A stretch of 44,193 nt of DNA from Chara braunii. Its lineage: Eukaryota > Streptophyta > Charophyceae > Charales > Characeae. Position 1 is the first letter of the stretch, and each line of letters begins with the position of its first letter. Shown piece by piece: positions 41,628 to 44,193 of the stretch. The DNA is taken from positions 326,687 to 370,879 of the forward strand of contig BFEA01000273.1 of assembly GCA_003427395.1 (NCBI GenBank). The letters run 5' to 3'. The position numbers were made by a program, and so were the translations under genes. The notes under the pieces are model-generated. The model worked only from the letters and a program-made list of their open reading frames with translations, did no database searches and had not been told where the DNA came from.

Positions 41628-43378
41628 CACAACAATGAAGGAGCAACTCTTTTATTTGAAGAGCTCAGCCCTGTCCGTTTTTTTTCTTCCTATGCCACGG
41701 TCTTGCAGGCCCTACATGCCTGCGGTTCCCTGGCACCGTTCGCTCAGGGCCCAGACCTTGACGGCTCAGAGCCGTTCACCACGTGCAACGACTGCGGTGC
41801 CCTACCCCAGCACAACCCTCTTTTTAGCCCTGAACCGCGCGGCTGTGACACCATTAAAAGTAGGATAGGTCTAACTTTAGTCTTTCTACGGTCCCACATC
41901 TCTGGGATCTAGTCGTAATCTTGCGGACGTGTTGGAATAATCCAATAGCATGCTTATTTTGTCAGACCAATTCCACAAACTTATATCAAAACTCGGACTT
42001 CGTCCGACATTGAAAATACAGGGCAGATACCCTTGTCAGGGTTTCTGTCCCGACACCGCAATCGGTGGGCAGACTCCCCACAGAGTCTTGATGCGGTCCT
42101 ATGGGTTGCAATCCCACTTGCCGCCTTCCCCTCAGAATCAATAGACTAGACTTAGAGTGAGAAAGGCAGAGGGAGATGGGTTTGAGACTCTTAGATCCAA
42201 GAAAGGTGCTCTCAGACTTGCGTGAGAGGGTCTTGGTTTCTTGATACACCTGAGGGCCCCGCAATGGCAGCCAAGGATCACAACAAAATGGTTGAAACAC
42301 AATAAAAAGGTTAACTCACGTCCAAACGCGGGACAAAAACACTCTAACGAAGAACCAAACCGCAACAACGATCTCCTTGTGGATGCTGATCACTCCCATA
42401 ATCCTCAACATCTTCTATTAAGACCAAACTGTCGCTATGCAACCTAGAAAAGTTGCACCTGCAGTGGTCTAGCACAACCAGTGTACCCGGTTTAGCAGCA
42501 ACTCTACTCAGCAGCCTCTTGGCATTGTCATGTCATCCACTCAATTGACAACGACTTATAGAAAGAACGACACAGCAGAAGACAACAATGGTCTAGGGTC
42601 CTTACACCTGAGAACCACTGCAGTACAACACAATGCATCTGAAAGGGAAGAAAAGATGGGTCGCCGAGATGTTGCTAGGCTCTCGGCCCACCGTTGAATA
42701 CAAAATCCCAAACCGCATCCTCAACAAGGAGAGCTAAATGTATAGAGCCGCCCATACACAGCCCATATACCGATATAACACCAACGACGAAACAAAACTG
42801 TAGACTTAATGACAATCCAAATCGCTATTGTGGTCAGTCGCAGCCAGAACACGGGCATACAAACCACCACTCTTATCGCGACATACAGTAGGACAAGTCT
42901 CCTTGCGTTTCTTCAACAAAAGCCTTCTACGAACAGTGTCCGCAACATGTTTAAACAACTAACATCATAGTCCGAAAACACAACAACAACTCCTTGGACA
43001 CACAACTGCAACTGCAACAAAGAGTACAGTCACCATGACGCCTGGGTCGCAACCCGTTTAAGCCCGATGGTCGTGTGCCAGGAGCTCTACCTGCGCAGAC
43101 ACAGCTCCCTCGCACTCGCCAGGGCTCAAGCCCTACACATTCGCGCTTCTAATCTTGAAGTTCAAAGCTCACGTTGGAATCGTTCTCAATGGCCTCCTTG
43201 CCATGCACATTGAGTCAAACTCGATCAAAGTGATATGGCTGACGATTGTCCGAACGAAGACGCCATACTTTGAACAATCGACTTGACCATGTGAGTGGTG
43301 GGCACACTGATCATGTGACTAATGGTGAAAAACGAAAGCCTTGATGGAAATAGAAGCCGCACGCCCAGTATTTGAAAC

Positions 43379-44120
43379 CTATGACTCCCTCGCGGTCACG
43401 GTCGTCATGGGCACGACCGCAGACCGCAGTCTCGGCCGCGAGGCCGTGGTCATGACCGCGGTCCACTGTCATCAAAGGTGGCAATTGGGTAACTGTTGCC
43501 CGTACCCGACCGTACCCAACTGTAACCGGCAGGTTATGGGCAGGTACGGGTACCCTTCCGAAGGGGGCCATCGGTATGGGCAGGCATAAATTTTATTTGT
43601 GGATTTTAGGGCAGGCATGGTTGCACTGTGTGGAGACCACGGGCAGGCATGGGCGGGTACTGACGGTGAAAAGGGAAAACCCGCAGGTATGGGCAGCCAA
43701 GAAAAGAAAAAAAACATGGGTACAATCATTATAGGGTGGTGAAAAAAAAAATCAGATCGGTATGGGCGAGTACGCAATCCTGCCGGGTAACCGTACATAA
43801 TATCCACCTTCCCCCCACTTCCCCCCTTCCCCCCCTTCCCTTCTTCCCAGGAAATATGCAAACCGGCGGAGCTGTTTTTTTTTAGGCACAACTTTCTTTC
43901 CTAGCGCGAACGGAGAGAAAAATATTTCAGGAAATAGCCTCCCAACTTCGAAATTGGCCACTTTCGAAATTGGAAGGCTCCAATCTCGCCTCAGGGAGCT
44001 CCCCCTTGTAAACTGGCCGCCCGTCATGGTTGTACCCGCCGCCCTTCTGTGTGCCACTGCATGACCATCGTTCGCCCGTCGTGGTTGTACCCGCTGTCGT
44101 TCTGTGTGTGTTGGATGGCC

Positions 44121-44190
<70 letters not shown>

Positions 44191-44193
44191 AAA
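43379..44193. mobile_element. insertion into the 5' LTR, cut by the window end
   Basis: LTR similarity stops at about 43378 (equivalent to 15695). The new sequence is rich in short inverted and direct words (GGTCATGACCGCGG, GGCAGGCATGGGCGGGTAC), with TGGGCAGGCATGG-like repeats between 43540 and 43660. No coding frame is recognised. Confidence 0.5.
44124..44186 (+). repeat. (GA)n microsatellite at the window edge
   Basis: Roughly 31 GA copies followed by an A-run; the contig ends here. Confidence 0.97.

Larger units (their letters stand above)
35708..42055 (-). mobile_element. 6.35 kb solo LTR of a related retrotransposon, nested in the 5' LTR
   Basis: Begins TGTCGAGCGCATCGGCCC and ends TTTCTGTCCCGACA. 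The host LTR reads AGCTCCCGCAATCGG without a break at 14395-14409; here it is split as AGCTCCCAC and CCGCAATCGG, so a 4-5 bp target duplication is plausible though eroded. The first 300 bases are homologous to both main LTRs, for example GAGCTGTCACC..CC then CCGAGCTACC. The last 40 resemble the main LTR end (GATACCCTTGT.AGGGT). I find no PBS, gag or pol, and no second terminal copy, so I read it as a solo LTR left by recombination. Ribozymes, hairpin chains, tRNA-like modules and a coding region lie inside. Confidence 0.75.
30309..44193 (-). mobile_element. 5' LTR of the same retrotransposon, interrupted and cut by the window end
   Basis: LTR sequence matching 10711-15695 occupies 30309-32328, 33940-34702, 35041-35707 and 42056-43378. 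The breaks are insertions: a nest of small transposons, a damaged element with loss of about 180 bp of LTR, a 6.35 kb solo LTR, and a last insertion that continues to the window edge. Without the insertions, about 4.8 kb of LTR is visible; the missing 2.5 kb U3 part should lie beyond the window. Confidence 0.88.

Noticed and set aside
35708-42055. A complete nested retrotransposon instead of a solo LTR.
   Set aside because: No internal PBS, gag, pol or second terminal copy could be found between the ends.
1-44193. CRISPR array, bacterial operons or prokaryotic promoters.
   Set aside because: The repeats are not spacer-separated in a regular way, and the gene content, tRNA primer and transposons are eukaryotic.

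Overview
The window looks like repeat-dominated nuclear DNA of a green plant or streptophyte alga. Low-complexity A/T tracts, microsatellites and nested transposons are everywhere, and I see no intact conventional host gene. The primer-binding site matches the 3' end of plant tRNA-Asp. The wording of the degenerate gag-pol polyprotein resembles Ty3/gypsy polyproteins I associate with the charophyte alga Chara braunii. That species call is from memory, not from a search.

Left part (1-10710): a tandem duplication and a Pro/Ser-rich open frame (275-1557), an unrecognised decayed coding stretch (1776-2800), and divergent tandem units of about 0.45-0.62 kb (2790-4535). Next come two small transposons with terminal inverted repeats and 9-11 bp target duplications (4548-5322 and 5605-5937). 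A frameshifted pseudogene of the DUF7869-like family with the GHTH..ID motif follows (about 7330-9255). A truncated small transposon then has a second one nested inside it (9274-9790).

Central part (10711-44193): one very large, old Ty3/gypsy-type LTR retrotransposon on the minus strand. Its 3' LTR is complete and about 7.5 kb long (10711-18239). The internal region (18240-30308) carries, in minus-strand order: PBS, gag with a zinc knuckle, a basic/acidic linker, aspartic protease, reverse transcriptase, RNase H, integrase, and an extra gag-like reading frame ending in a second CCHC zinc knuckle. All are broken by stops and frameshifts, and a 336 bp small transposon sits in the gag-pol frame. 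The 5' LTR starts at 30309 and runs off the window. It is split by a three-deep nest of small transposons (32329-33939, including an assembly gap), a damaged insertion near 34.7-35.0 kb, a 6.35 kb solo LTR of a related family (35708-42055), and another insertion after 43380.

The most striking part is the solo LTR. It holds tandem type III hammerhead ribozymes on the plus strand: one with every core residue intact (40967-41024), one with a core G-to-A change (40807-40864) and one remnant. They are preceded by a chain of at least a dozen near-perfect hairpins (39780-40716) and followed by a cluster of tRNA-like or hairpin modules (41220-41627). The same LTR contains an unrecognised, possibly spliced coding region on the minus strand (36629-37711). 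The main LTR has its own structured repeats, notably about nine stem-loops with a fixed loop and co-varying stems (13345-14105). These LTRs therefore look like long carriers of RNA structure.
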